Numbered from the stretch's first letter, positions 24,450 through 33,627 are shown. The stretch is DNA of 64,000 nucleotides from Neoroseomonas lacus (GCF_014644535.1 NZ_BMKW01000002.1:576888-640887), one strand, 5' to 3'. Notes: generated from the letters alone by a model not told the origin. Numbers and translations are program-made.

Positions 24450-25908
24450 TGGCGCTGACCTCCGTCCGCGCCGCGGCAACGGCGTCATAGTCGCGGCCAT
24501 CATCGGCCAGCGTGACCTTCAGCTCGGGGAACACCATGCGGTAGCGCGCGATGGCCAGATCGACATAGGCCGGCGCGAGCTCGATCGCCCGCACCTTCCG
24601 CCCCGTGCGCTGCCCCGCCAGGATCGTCGTGCCGGAGCCGGCGAAGGGCTCGAACACCGCATCGCCGAGCATGGCGTAGGTCTGCAGCAGCAACTCGGGC
24701 AGCGCGACCGGGAACACCGCCGGGTGCTCGGTCTCGATGCCGCGGCCCTTGTGGCGGGTGATGCGCAGCACGCTGTCGGGGATGCGCATCTCCTGCACCG
24801 GCAGGCCGGCATGGGTGTAAGCCTTCACCTCGCCATCCGCGGCGCGCAACCCGCTGCCCTTGTTCTCCGTCCCAGCCCACTTGCAGGGGATGATCTTGTT
24901 CGGCTGGCGGGATTTCCGGTTGAAGTGAAACACCAGCTCGAAGGCCGGCGCAAAGCGGCCGTTCCAATCGCCCGGTAGTCCGGGGCCCTGATCCCAGGCG
25001 TAGAGGCCAAAGCGGCGCCAGCCCTGCGCGCGCATCCATTCCACCCAGCCCTGCCAGTAAGGCTGCCATTCGCCGTCGCGATGGATCAGGCCGAGGTTGA
25101 CCAGCGCCTGGCCGTCCTCGGCGAGGATCGCCGGCAGGTGCTGAAAGACGCCCTGCATCAGCGCATCCCAATCCGAGATGCCACCGGTGGTGTAGGCGCG
25201 CTGATTGCCGTAGGGCGGCGAGGTGAACAGCAGCGCGGCGCGGTCGTCGCCCATGACGCGCGCCACGCTGGCGGCGTCGGTGCTGTCGCCGCAGAGAAGG
25301 CGGTGGTCGCCCAGCACCCAGAGGTCACCGGGACGCGTGACGGCCTGGCGCGGCGGAAGTGGATCGGCATCAGCGGGATCATCGACGTCGGCATCCGCTT
25401 CGGTGCCGATGGCGGGCGAGGAAGGCTTCTCGGCGTCGGTCGCGGACAGAGCCTCGGGCGCGTCGCCGTCGGACACGGCATCTCCAGCCGCCGCGAGGAT
25501 GTCCGCGAGCTCATCCGCCGAGAAGCCGAGCGCGCCGAGGTCGATGTCCTGCGCCGCCCGCACCGCGGCCAGCGCATCACGCAGCAGCGCCTGGTCCCAG
25601 GTTGCGTTCTCCGCGATGCGGTTGTCGGCGAGGCGCAGCGCCTCCTTCTGCGCCGCGGAGAGGTGCCGCAGCACGATCACCGGCACCTTGGCCATGCCGA
25701 GTGCGGACGCAGCTTCCAGCCGCCCGTGGCCCGCGATCAGCACGCCGTCCTCGTCCACCAGCAGCGGGTTGGTGAAGCCGAAGGCCAGCATGCTGGCCTT
25801 GATCTGCTCGAGCTGCGCGGCGCTGTGCACGCGCGCGTTGCCGTCATGCGGGCGCAGCTCCACCACCGGACGCAGCAAGATCTTCGCCGCCATCCAGGGG
25901 AGACTCAT
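24439..25908 (-). CDS. ParB-domain DNA methyltransferase, SPPY type (predicted N4-cytosine)
   Basis: The 489-aa protein has the same ParB plus methyltransferase layout as its neighbour but is only moderately similar. The catalytic motif is TSPPY (about 229-233), typical of N4-cytosine enzymes, and the AdoMet motif is FEPFAGSGTT near residue 425. An acidic linker separates the domains. The ATG chosen reads MSLPWMAAK; an upstream TTG would add ten residues. GCAAACC repeats precede it. The pair would protect phage DNA with two modifications. Confidence 0.9.
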   Translation of the reverse strand: MSLPWMAAKILLRPVVELRPHDGNARVHSAAQLEQIKASMLAFGFTNPLLVDEDGVLIAGHGRLEAASALGMAKVPVIVLRHLSAAQKEALRLADNRIAENATWDQALLRDALAAVRAAQDIDLGALGFSADELADILAAAGDAVSDGDAPEALSATDAEKPSSPAIGTEADADVDDPADADPLPPRQAVTRPGDLWVLGDHRLLCGDSTDAASVARVMGDDRAALLFTSPPYGNQRAYTTGGISDWDALMQGVFQHLPAILAEDGQALVNLGLIHRDGEWQPYWQGWVEWMRAQGWRRFGLYAWDQGPGLPGDWNGRFAPAFELVFHFNRKSRQPNKIIPCKWAGTENKGSGLRAADGEVKAYTHAGLPVQEMRIPDSVLRITRHKGRGIETEHPAVFPVALPELLLQTYAMLGDAVFEPFAGSGTTILAGQRTGRKVRAIELAPAYVDLAIARYRMVFPELKVTLADDGRDYDAVAAARTEVSANAA

Positions 25909-26318
25909 CTGGCCATCCGGTATCTGGGGTGGGTGCAAACCATGCGGCCCGCGGCTGCCAACCTGGCGCGGCGTGGTTTGCAGCTATCCGTTTGATTGCG
26001 CAGGGAAAGGCTGCAAACCGCAAACCATATTTCCGGCCTGGCGCTAGCGACCTAGCGCGCTTCCGCCCCCCGCATACAGCGGGGCCAGGAAGGACCCTGC
26101 GGCTCGAGAGCCACAGTGGCTGATCAGCTGGCGAGTGGCTCGGGAGCCGCAGCGCCCGACGCACCTTCTCGACGTGTCACCATCATAGCCAACTCGATTT
26201 GCGCGCCGCCATGGTGTGAATTGTAACAGCGCGACGAAGGCGTTCAGACCGATGCTGCCGCTCGTTTCACGCCGTCCGATCCGCTACAATCGGCGCGTGG
26301 CGGCCAAGGATGGACGCG
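25909..26318. other. Divergent intergenic region with GCAAACC repeats
   Basis: About 400 bases lie between the methyltransferase start and a divergent cargo gene. GCAAACC occurs at 25935-25941, 26013-26019 and 26020-26026, and inverted at 25975-25981. Four heptamers within 92 bases next to the start suggest an operator for the minus-strand operon. No other gene is seen. Confidence 0.4.
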
Positions 26319-27143
26319 ATGACCGACGACAAGGCAGTCCCGCGGACGAGTGTAGCGGACAAGCTGTGGGCGGCAGGCGAAGCCTACGAGCCCTACGTGG
26401 GACGCTGGAGCCGGCTCGTCGCCGCAGACTTTCTCGATCAACTCGGCGTGCCCAAAGGCGCTCGCTGGCTGGACGTCGGCTGCGGCACCGGGGCGCTCAG
26501 CAGCGCCGTCCTCGAACGCTTCGGCCCTTCCTCCGTACTGGGCGTGGACCCCTCTGAGGCCTTCCTGGCCTATGCTCGACATCGGGTCACGGACAAGCGG
26601 GTAGAGTTTCGCCTGGGAGATGCACAGGCGTTGCCCGTCACGGACGATGAGTTCGACGTGGTGGTGAGCGGTCTCGTGCTGAACTTCGTGCCGGACCAAG
26701 CCAAGGCGGCTGCAGAGATGCGCCGCGCTGCCCGTCCGGGCGGGCGCGTCGCGGCTTACGTATGGGACTACGCTGAGGGCATGCAGATGATGCGTCGCTT
26801 CTGGGACGCAGCAGCCGCGCTCGACCCTGAGGGCGCCGGAGGGAAGGACGAAGCGCTGCGATTTGCGCTCTGCCGTCCCGACCCGCTGCGAGAATTGTTC
26901 GAGCGGGCGGGGCTAAGCAACGTGGAGGTGGCGGCAATCGAAGTGCCCACCGTCTTCCGCGACTTCGACGACTACTGGCGTCCCTTCCTGGCGGGCGGCG
27001 CCCCGGCGCCCGCCTATTGCATGTCACTTCCGGAGGACCGCCGAGCTGCTTTGCGCGAACATCTCCGCGCCTCCTTGCCCACAGAGCCCAACGGCAGCAT
27101 CGGCCTCACGGCCCGCGCTTGGGCCGTTCAAGGAATCGCCTGA
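26319..27143 (+). CDS. Class I SAM-dependent methyltransferase (cargo)
   Basis: The 274-aa protein has clear AdoMet motifs: WLDVGCGTGALSS, LGVDPSEAFLAYAR, FRLGDAQALPVTDDEFD and a GGRVAAYVWDYAEG strand. It resembles ubiquinone/menaquinone or small-molecule methyltransferases; the substrate is unknown. AAGGA is well spaced for the second ATG (chosen) but too close to the first. It opposes the surrounding phage genes. It is not a close copy of the methyltransferase at 808-1698. Confidence 0.87.
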   Translation: MTDDKAVPRTSVADKLWAAGEAYEPYVGRWSRLVAADFLDQLGVPKGARWLDVGCGTGALSSAVLERFGPSSVLGVDPSEAFLAYARHRVTDKRVEFRLGDAQALPVTDDEFDVVVSGLVLNFVPDQAKAAAEMRRAARPGGRVAAYVWDYAEGMQMMRRFWDAAAALDPEGAGGKDEALRFALCRPDPLRELFERAGLSNVEVAAIEVPTVFRDFDDYWRPFLAGGAPAPAYCMSLPEDRRAALREHLRASLPTEPNGSIGLTARAWAVQGIA

Positions 27144-27182
27144 GCCGCGTCTACCCGCGCAGCAGCCCTGCCATTGGCGGTA

Positions 27183-27728
27183 TCACGCCGCCTGTGAACG
27201 CGGCGTCAGCCCGAAGTGCATCGCCAGGATGCCGAGGCCAGCGACCAGCATGCCCCCTGCGATTGGCTGCGGCAGTGGCCTGCCGCTCCAGCCACGGCGT
27301 GCAGCCCATTCGCGCACCGACATCTCCAAGCCCACGACGAACCAGACGCAGGAGCCGGCGGGGCTGTCGTGCCCACCCAGCGCGTCGATAGCCCGCGCCA
27401 CGCGTCGTCGTGCATCGACCTGCCGGACCGACATGGTGTCGGCGGTCGCGCCGCCGAGCCGCACGAACTGCGTGGTGGCAATGCCGTCCAGCGCGGCGGA
27501 GCGGAACAGCGTCCGGAAGATGCACCCCGCCTCGTGCATCTGCGGCGTGATAGTGCCGTTGAGGAGCATCTGGCCGAGCGTGTCCACAGCGCGACGATGC
27601 GCCACGGGCGTGCCGGTTTCAGGATCGGCGTCCCGCGTTGGCTCCGAAAAGTCGCCATGCTGCAACCGCCACTTCGATGGCTTCGCTAGGTCCTCGATCA
27701 CCCGCTTCGGCTTGCGCTTACCGGCCAT
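27183..27728 (-). CDS. DUF6456-like phage protein, 181 aa
   Basis: A 181-aa protein starting MAGKRKPKRVIEDLAKPSKW. The C-terminal half, with ARRRVARAIDALGGHDSPAG, SVREWAARRGW and ILAMHFGLTPR, has the helical sigma-region-4-like layout of DUF6456, suggesting DNA binding. It overlaps the upstream 76-aa gene by 11 bases. Confidence 0.65.
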   Translation of the reverse strand: MAGKRKPKRVIEDLAKPSKWRLQHGDFSEPTRDADPETGTPVAHRRAVDTLGQMLLNGTITPQMHEAGCIFRTLFRSAALDGIATTQFVRLGGATADTMSVRQVDARRRVARAIDALGGHDSPAGSCVWFVVGLEMSVREWAARRGWSGRPLPQPIAGGMLVAGLGILAMHFGLTPRSQAA

Positions 27729-27948
27729 GATGGTTCTCCCCATTGCGACGCCCCCAGCGCCGATTGGCTTCGTTGATGATGGCTTGGCGCAGCCAGTCAT
27801 CGGTGATCTCGGCCACAAGCAAAGCGGCCACGCCGTGCCGATGCCAAGCGGCGGCGCGCATGGCGTTCACCTCGCTGTCGCTGGTCGGGCTGCGCGTGCC
27901 ACGGTCCAGGCAGGAGCGGGGCGGCAGCGGTGCGCCGTGCATGCTCAT
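27718..27948 (-). CDS. Small phage protein, 76 aa
   Basis: A 76-aa basic protein between two coupled genes: its ATG overlaps the RuvC-like gene stop (ATGA) and its end overlaps the DUF6456-like gene. The C-terminal half is amphipathic (EITDDWLRQAIINEANRRWG). No family is recognised; coupling supports it as real. Confidence 0.65.
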   Translation of the reverse strand: MSMHGAPLPPRSCLDRGTRSPTSDSEVNAMRAAAWHRHGVAALLVAEITDDWLRQAIINEANRRWGRRNGENHHGR

Positions 27949-28493
27949 GCGCGGCCTCCCGTGGGCTCGGTCGCCCAGAGCAGCAGCGCGATGGCGTCCG
28001 CCTCGTTGTCATCGGTGGGGCGGAAGCCGCGGGCCTGGATGGCGGCGACCATCTTCGCTTTGTCGGCATTGCCCTTGCCGGTGGCGAAGCGCTTGATCGT
28101 CCCGACCGGAACCCCCTCGTAGGGGACCTCGTGTTCCTCGCACCAGGCAGTGAGCGTAGCGAGGAAGCCGCCGTAAACGTGGCTGGCGTCGGTACCGGCG
28201 TGCCGGCGCACCTCTTCGAATACGATCCGCGCCACACCGCCGGACAGGGCGGCGACCTCGGCCAGCCATCCGCGGAAACGCAGGAAGCGCATCCCGCCAC
28301 CCTCGAACCGGGTCGGCTTGAAGGTCATGGTGCCGGAGGTGATGCCGCCGTCACGCGACCGCAGGGCCCAGCCGGCGGTGGTGCCAAGATCGAGGGCGAG
28401 CACGGCGTGATGCGCCAGGCTGATCGCGGGCGGGAGGGCGATGGGCGGGCCGCTTGCATGCGTGGCGGGCATAGGGAGAGTCGCAAGAGCCAT
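27945..28493 (-). CDS. RuvC-like Holliday junction resolvase
   Basis: The 182-aa protein has an RNase H/RuvC fold with acidic residues in the right places: Asp35 in VLALDLGTTAGW, Glu93/94 in RIVFEEVRRHAG, and Asp161, Asp162 and Asp166 in DDNEADAIALL. It probably resolves Holliday junctions or branched DNA before packaging. Its promoter side is a dense GGTTGGAC repeat array. The ATG (MALATLPMP) follows a GGAGA-like site. Confidence 0.85.
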   Translation of the reverse strand: MALATLPMPATHASGPPIALPPAISLAHHAVLALDLGTTAGWALRSRDGGITSGTMTFKPTRFEGGGMRFLRFRGWLAEVAALSGGVARIVFEEVRRHAGTDASHVYGGFLATLTAWCEEHEVPYEGVPVGTIKRFATGKGNADKAKMVAAIQARGFRPTDDNEADAIALLLWATEPTGGRA

Positions 28494-28640
28494 GATGGTC
28501 TCCGAGAGGGGATGATCGTGGTGAGGGCGGCGACGGCGCGGTTCTTGGCGGAGCTCGCCGTCGTCGCCCGGCTTCGAGGAACTGATCGAGGTGCCGGCGG
28601 CGCTCGGGCGATCGGGCCTCGACGCTGCCGGAGGCTGGCC

Positions 28641-28926
28641 GTCCAACCCCGTCCAACCTGGCTCGCCCAGGTTGGACAGGAATTTCGATTACTAATCAGT
28701 GGGTTGGCGTGATCCGTCCAACCTGTCCAACCTGCCGACCATCTCCCTAAACCCGTATAGGAGAATGTATGTCTGGCCGACCTACACCCTTCGCATATGG
28801 CTCTAAGGGAAAAGGTTGGACAGGTTGGACAACGACGGCGTGACACGCGGAAAGTCCCAGAAGACCTGGACTTCCGGCTGTCCAACCTCCGCCGAGCAGG
28901 TTGGACAAGGTTGGACGAGGTTGGAC
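28641..28926. repeat. GGTTGGAC iteron-like array
   Basis: Eleven perfect copies of GGTTGGAC lie in 286 bases. Direct copies start at 28670, 28814, 28823, 28899, 28909 and 28919; inverted copies at 28641, 28651, 28716, 28725 and 28880. Many are spaced 9-10 bases apart, near one helical turn. Copies 28651 and 28670 form a perfect palindrome with 11-base arms. A replication origin or repressor-binding region is likely. The surrounding 28494-28941 stretch has no convincing gene. Confidence 0.75.
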
Positions 28927-28941
28927 AGCGGACCGGCCGCG

Positions 28942-31530
28942 TCATGGCACCGGCATCCCGGGCGCCACGTATCGCCATTCACGAGGTGAGGTCCTCGTCC
29001 GATACTTCACCCACTTCCTCGCGCGGAAGAACGCCCCGATGCGCATCTGGTCGGCGCGCGTCCATTTGGCGGCCTCGATGCCGAGCGCCTGTTCAAGCAC
29101 CTCGCCGATCGAGACATCGGTCAGCGGCTTCTGCCGCGGCACGTAGCGATCCTGCCAATCCTCGTGTTGCCCAAAGCCAACATTGACCGGGTGCCTTTCG
29201 CAGGCCAGCCAGCGCTCAATGCGCCCATCCCACGCGTCGCCCTGGTAGCGCTCCTCCTGCGCGGCGCTTGCCTCGGCAACCACTGCCCGGTCTTCGATCC
29301 ACCATGGTGCGCCGGCGCGATAGCGAACGATGGCCTCGGCCCAGAGCTGGTCGCGATCGCGATGCAGCCCGTCGAGGTCGATGTCGCCACAGCGCACCGG
29401 CCAAAAGCGCCGATTGCCGGTCTCATCGCGCAGGTAGGTGTCCGGGTTCACCGTTCCGGCGAGCACGCATTGCCGCGGCACAGTCACGACGTACCGCTCA
29501 TAGGGAGGGCGGTATCGATCGGTCGTGCGGCTAAGGAAGGCCTTGATGCGGGAGACATCAGCCTGGCCCATTGCGTCGAGCTCGGCCATCTCGATGATCC
29601 ACACGCCCCGCATCTGCTGCGCGGCGTCTTTCGATCCCAGTTCGGCAAGTTCGTCGGTGAACCAGGGCTCCGAAGCCAGGACCTTCAGCGCCGTTGATTT
29701 CCGGATACCCTGCGGCCCCTCCAGGATGAGCATGTGGTCGGCCTTGCAGCCGGGCTGCATGATCCGCGCGACGGCGGAGATCATCCACAGCGACGCCATG
29801 GCACGGTTCAGGCGCGTGTCGGCTGCGCCGAGATAGGTCAATGCCCAGGCTTCGAGCCGCGGTGTGCCGTCCCAGGCGAGCGCATTGAGATAGTCCCGCA
29901 CGGGGTGCAGGCGGACATTGCGGGCCACCGCCACGACGCTGCGGCCGACCACGACGGGTGGCACATTGATCTCGTGGCGCTGGAGCCATTCGGCGCAGCG
30001 GACATCGTCTGCATCGCCCCACGGGCGCGGCAGCGCGATCTCGGTGCCCTCCCAGGGCAGCGAGCGGGTGATCATGATCTCTTGGCTGAACTCGTCGAAT
30101 GCCAGTGCGCCGGCGAACGCGGGATCCAGGGACAGGGCCGTTATGACGTTGGCCTCGTTGCGCTCAGGGATGCCGCTGAGGTCGAGGCGCAGCAGAGAGG
30201 ACCAGCGCGGCCGGATCGGCGCGGTGTGGACATCGCCGGTGGCATTCAGCCGGCGGCGAAGTTCCGTCAGTTGCTTTTCCAGGATGGAGACGGCGATGCC
30301 CGTGGCGGACTTCACCGCGGCAAGGACCTGCCGTTCGGGGAGCGGCTCCAGCCGCGCTGTCACCAATCGGCCGAGCAGCGTCGACAGCGGCGCCATATCC
30401 GGTGGATTCGTCAGCGCCGATGCCGCGGCGAGCATGTCGTCCAGCGTGGCGGTGTCAGCGGGCAGCGCGCCTGCTTCAGCTGGAGACGCTGTTGCCGGCT
30501 CCGCATAGTGCTCGGCCGTCACGCCCTGCCGCAGGTCGTCGTTGAAGTCGTCGCCATGCAGCGGCGCGACGATTCGTGAAGGGATATTGGCGAGGTTCAG
30601 CTGGTCCGCCAGCGTGGCCGCGGCCTGCATGCCCGGCAGGCCGGCATCGGCGAAGATGGTGACGTGAGTGGTGCCGTCCGGCCGCCGCCAACGGCGCAGC
30701 CCATCTGCGGAGAGCGCAGCCATGGTCGGCACGCCGAAGATCGCCAGCGCCGAGAGCGCGGTCTCGATGCCCTCGGCAACGCCAATCCGGCCGTCGGCGG
30801 GGAACGGCGCCAGGCGCACTGCGCCGCCGGCCACGGGCCCCAGCATCTTTTTCCCCGGCGGCGCCTTCGCAGAGCCGTCGTCCAGCAGGTAGGTGCGATG
30901 GATGCCGCCGGTGGGCTCGCCGGCGCCATCACGGACGACTGCCACCATCCCCGCCCAGCCACGCTTCGTCTCGAAGTCAGGGAGGTCCGGGTGGAACAGC
31001 AGGTCGGGGCTGTCCGGCACCTCCAGCCCGCGGCCGCGCAGATAGGTCTCGGCCACCGTGCCGACGAGCGTCTGGCAGCCTTCCAGCAAGCGCGCCACCT
31101 CGCGGCTATGGTCTGGCCTCGGCTCCTGCGGCCGCTGGCTCGCCGCCGACCGCTCCATATGGGCAAGCCGCGCGGCCTCGGCGAAGAGCCGCGCCTCCGT
31201 CAGCCCCGTCGCGTGATAGACCATGTCGATCGGCCCGGCGCTTTCGCCGGTTGCATGGTCAAATCCCCATCCCGCAAAGCGACCCTCGAGGTGCAGGACG
31301 CAGGATCCCTCGCCACGGGGGCGGCGGCCGGACAGATCGGCGCAGCGCAGCGTCTTCCGGTCCTGGGAGCGGACCGCCTGCGGGAACAGCGCCGGCAGCC
31401 AGTTCCGCGCCGTGTCCGCGAGCCTGCGACGGACCTCGGCCAGGTCATGCCGAACTGGCAGCATGGGCCCGGCATCGTTGAGGTCGATGCATGCTGGTGC
31501 GGTGGCGGCGGGATGGGGTTCGGCGTTCAT
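28942..31530 (-). CDS. Toprim/VapE-family primase-helicase
   Basis: The 862-aa protein has an N-terminal zinc- or CHC2-like part, a Toprim core (VAEGIETALSALAIF at about 252-266 and FADAG at 293-297) and a C-terminal VirE/VapE helicase. Walker A is GPQGIRKST (605-613); downstream are WIIEMAELDAMGQ and VLAGTVNPDTYLRDETGNRRFWPV, typical of the family. It should start and unwind DNA during phage replication. The ATG overlaps the stop of the helicase gene. The adjacent repeat array could be its origin. Confidence 0.9.
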   Translation of the reverse strand: MNAEPHPAATAPACIDLNDAGPMLPVRHDLAEVRRRLADTARNWLPALFPQAVRSQDRKTLRCADLSGRRPRGEGSCVLHLEGRFAGWGFDHATGESAGPIDMVYHATGLTEARLFAEAARLAHMERSAASQRPQEPRPDHSREVARLLEGCQTLVGTVAETYLRGRGLEVPDSPDLLFHPDLPDFETKRGWAGMVAVVRDGAGEPTGGIHRTYLLDDGSAKAPPGKKMLGPVAGGAVRLAPFPADGRIGVAEGIETALSALAIFGVPTMAALSADGLRRWRRPDGTTHVTIFADAGLPGMQAAATLADQLNLANIPSRIVAPLHGDDFNDDLRQGVTAEHYAEPATASPAEAGALPADTATLDDMLAAASALTNPPDMAPLSTLLGRLVTARLEPLPERQVLAAVKSATGIAVSILEKQLTELRRRLNATGDVHTAPIRPRWSSLLRLDLSGIPERNEANVITALSLDPAFAGALAFDEFSQEIMITRSLPWEGTEIALPRPWGDADDVRCAEWLQRHEINVPPVVVGRSVVAVARNVRLHPVRDYLNALAWDGTPRLEAWALTYLGAADTRLNRAMASLWMISAVARIMQPGCKADHMLILEGPQGIRKSTALKVLASEPWFTDELAELGSKDAAQQMRGVWIIEMAELDAMGQADVSRIKAFLSRTTDRYRPPYERYVVTVPRQCVLAGTVNPDTYLRDETGNRRFWPVRCGDIDLDGLHRDRDQLWAEAIVRYRAGAPWWIEDRAVVAEASAAQEERYQGDAWDGRIERWLACERHPVNVGFGQHEDWQDRYVPRQKPLTDVSIGEVLEQALGIEAAKWTRADQMRIGAFFRARKWVKYRTRTSPREWRYVAPGMPVP

Positions 31531-32849
31531 GCCAGGATCACCAGGCCCTGCTCGGCGCGGGTGATCGTGGTGTAGAGCCAGCGACGGCGATCGAGCTCCG
31601 TGCGGCCGAGACCATCGTCCCAGACCACCACGTTCTCCCACTGCGAGCCCTGGCTCTTGTGGCCGGTGATGGCCCAGCCGAAGGTCGCCTCGGTCAGCGC
31701 GCGCTTGGTCTTCCAGTCGCGGTCGTGGCGCTGCTTGTCGAAGGCGATGTGATCTTCGAAGTGTCCCTTGTAGATGCGCAGTCGACCGCGGCTGCCGTCC
31801 TGCTGCGGCGGCCCGATGCGATTACCGTCCTCATCGGTCACCACCGCCGAGAAGTAGTGGGTCCCCTCGTCGACGACGGCGTCGAGCGAGAGGAACATGC
31901 CGTTGATCAGCCCGAGGTCGTTCTGGTTCTTCAGGCAGACGATCTTCTCGGCCGGGCCGGTTGGCAGCGAGCCTGGCCCAAAGCCGGCAGCCTGACGCAT
32001 GGCGTTGTTCAGCTGCAGGCGCGTCGCGTTCATGCCGCAGATGACCTGGCCACCGCGGAGCGCCTGCTCCGGCGTCACGTCGGATTTGCGCATCTTCCAG
32101 ACGTGGGTGTCGTACTGCCCGAAGCCGATCGCCACGCCCTTGCGGGCCATGGTCGCGAGGCGGATGATGGCGCTCTCCGCGGCCTGGCGGTGGATCTCGG
32201 TGAGCATGATGTCAGGCGCGTCCTTCGTGAACGCGCCTTCGCCCTGGATGGGTGGAAGCTGGCCGGGATCGCCGAGGACCAGGATCGGCTTACCGAAGCT
32301 CATCAGGTCGCGCGCCATGTCCTCGCCGACCATCGAGACCTCATCGAGCACGATGAGCCTCGCATGCGCCGCGTCGCTCTTTGGGTTCAGCGCGAAGCGG
32401 GGCCGCTTCATCTCGGAGACGGCCTGGCGCATCACCTCGATCGTCGCCTCGGCGGTGGTGCGGTCGAAGCCCGAGAGCTGTCGCGCGCTGGCCATCGCCT
32501 CGGTGATCTTCTTCTCGGCGGCCTCGACTTCCTCCTCGGTCGCCTCGATGACGCTGTAGATCAGGCTGTGGATGGTGCGCGCCGGCGTGCCCTTGCGGCG
32601 CAGGACCAGCGCGGCCTTGCCGGTGAAGGTGGCGGTGACGACGCCGGACACGCAGCCTTCTCCATCACCGCCGTCGCGATGCGGCTCGAGGCCGAGCTCC
32701 TCCAGCGCAAACTTCAGGACAGTCGATTTGCCGGTGCCCGCAAAGCCGAACAGGCGGAACACCTGCTGCTTCTCGGTGCCGTGCTCGAACCATGCCCGGA
32801 TCGCAGCGATGGCGCGGTGCTGGGTGTCGGAGGGTGTGATGTCGTTCAT
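31527..32849 (-). CDS. SF1 (RecD/Dda-like) DNA helicase
   Basis: The 440-aa protein carries SF1 helicase motifs: Walker A FGFAGTGKST (34-43), VLDEVSM (about 168-173), GDPGQLPP (193-200) and a C-terminal GHKSQGSQW motif, followed by YTTITRAEQGLVIL. Like Dda or RecD2, it would unwind DNA 5'-3' during replication or recombination. It overlaps its neighbours by 4 bases on both sides, forming an operon with the VapE-like and nuclease genes. Confidence 0.9.
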   Translation of the reverse strand: MNDITPSDTQHRAIAAIRAWFEHGTEKQQVFRLFGFAGTGKSTVLKFALEELGLEPHRDGGDGEGCVSGVVTATFTGKAALVLRRKGTPARTIHSLIYSVIEATEEEVEAAEKKITEAMASARQLSGFDRTTAEATIEVMRQAVSEMKRPRFALNPKSDAAHARLIVLDEVSMVGEDMARDLMSFGKPILVLGDPGQLPPIQGEGAFTKDAPDIMLTEIHRQAAESAIIRLATMARKGVAIGFGQYDTHVWKMRKSDVTPEQALRGGQVICGMNATRLQLNNAMRQAAGFGPGSLPTGPAEKIVCLKNQNDLGLINGMFLSLDAVVDEGTHYFSAVVTDEDGNRIGPPQQDGSRGRLRIYKGHFEDHIAFDKQRHDRDWKTKRALTEATFGWAITGHKSQGSQWENVVVWDDGLGRTELDRRRWLYTTITRAEQGLVILA

Positions 32850-33619
32850 GCCGGCGCCTCCCAGCAGCGCGCCGCATAGGGACAGAAGCGGCAGAGGTAG
32901 AAATCGGCGCGCGCGGCGATGCGCGGCGGCAATTCGCCGGCGTCAGCAGCGCGGAGGATGTCGACGGCGCGATCGGACAGGCGCTGTGCCTCGGCTGCGT
33001 CGAAGGGCACCGCCTCGTGGTGCAGCGCCAGCGTGTCGCGGTTCAGCGCCGTGAGCAGCGCCACCTCGAGCTCGAAGTAGGCCATATAGAGCTGCACCTG
33101 CGCGAAGTAGACCGGCTTGGACTGGCGCAGGCCGTGCTTGACCAGGTCGTTCCACGACTTCTGGCCGAGGGCTTTGTGCTCCCAGAGAGAGGGCCACCGG
33201 ATGCCGACATCGGGACCCGCGACGATGACGCCATCGGCATGGCCGCGCAGCTTTCCGCCCGCGGCGGCAAAGCCGAACTGCTCGCCATCGGCGCCGCGAT
33301 CACGCAGGTCGAAACCCGCCTGGCGCAGCCAGCGGATGGACAAGGTCTCGAACTGGTGCCCGGCATCGAAGACGCGGAGGATGCTGCCGTCGAAATCGCG
33401 GCCCGCATCCTTCGGCGCGTGCGCCACCTCGTAGATCAGCTTGCGCGCGCAGGCCTCGCCGATGCGGCTGCCGCCGAGATAGTCACGCGGTCGCTGCTCG
33501 CGGTTCCGCGCGATCAGCGCGGCATCGACATGCGCGTTGATCCTCGCGGTGGTGTCGGCGGCGCCGTGCACGACGCGTCCATAGACCAGGCCGGATTGAT
33601 GATTGAGGTCGAGGACCAT
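32846..33619 (-). CDS. PD-(D/E)XK exonuclease, Cas4/RecB-like with Fe-S cysteines
   Basis: The 257-aa protein shows GEACARKLIYE, an acidic motif in LRGHADGVIV, the WEHKALG nuclease motif, and a C-terminal CRFCPYAARC. The first Cys plus this triplet match the four-Cys iron-sulfur signature of Cas4 and AddB nucleases. It probably resects DNA ends for recombination. Of two nearby ATGs, the downstream one has a better-spaced GAGG and was chosen. Confidence 0.83.
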   Translation of the reverse strand: MVLDLNHQSGLVYGRVVHGAADTTARINAHVDAALIARNREQRPRDYLGGSRIGEACARKLIYEVAHAPKDAGRDFDGSILRVFDAGHQFETLSIRWLRQAGFDLRDRGADGEQFGFAAAGGKLRGHADGVIVAGPDVGIRWPSLWEHKALGQKSWNDLVKHGLRQSKPVYFAQVQLYMAYFELEVALLTALNRDTLALHHEAVPFDAAEAQRLSDRAVDILRAADAGELPPRIAARADFYLCRFCPYAARCWEAPA

Positions 33620-33627
33620 GATCATCC

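Noticed and set aside
23205..25908. The two methyltransferases as part of a restriction-modification system
   Set aside because: No endonuclease or specificity gene is adjacent; ParB fusions of this type are common in phages as orphan enzymes.
28641..28926. A CRISPR array
   Set aside because: The repeats are 8 bases long, in both orientations, with irregular spacing and no cas genes nearby; the Cas4-like nuclease at 32.8 kb belongs to the phage recombination genes.
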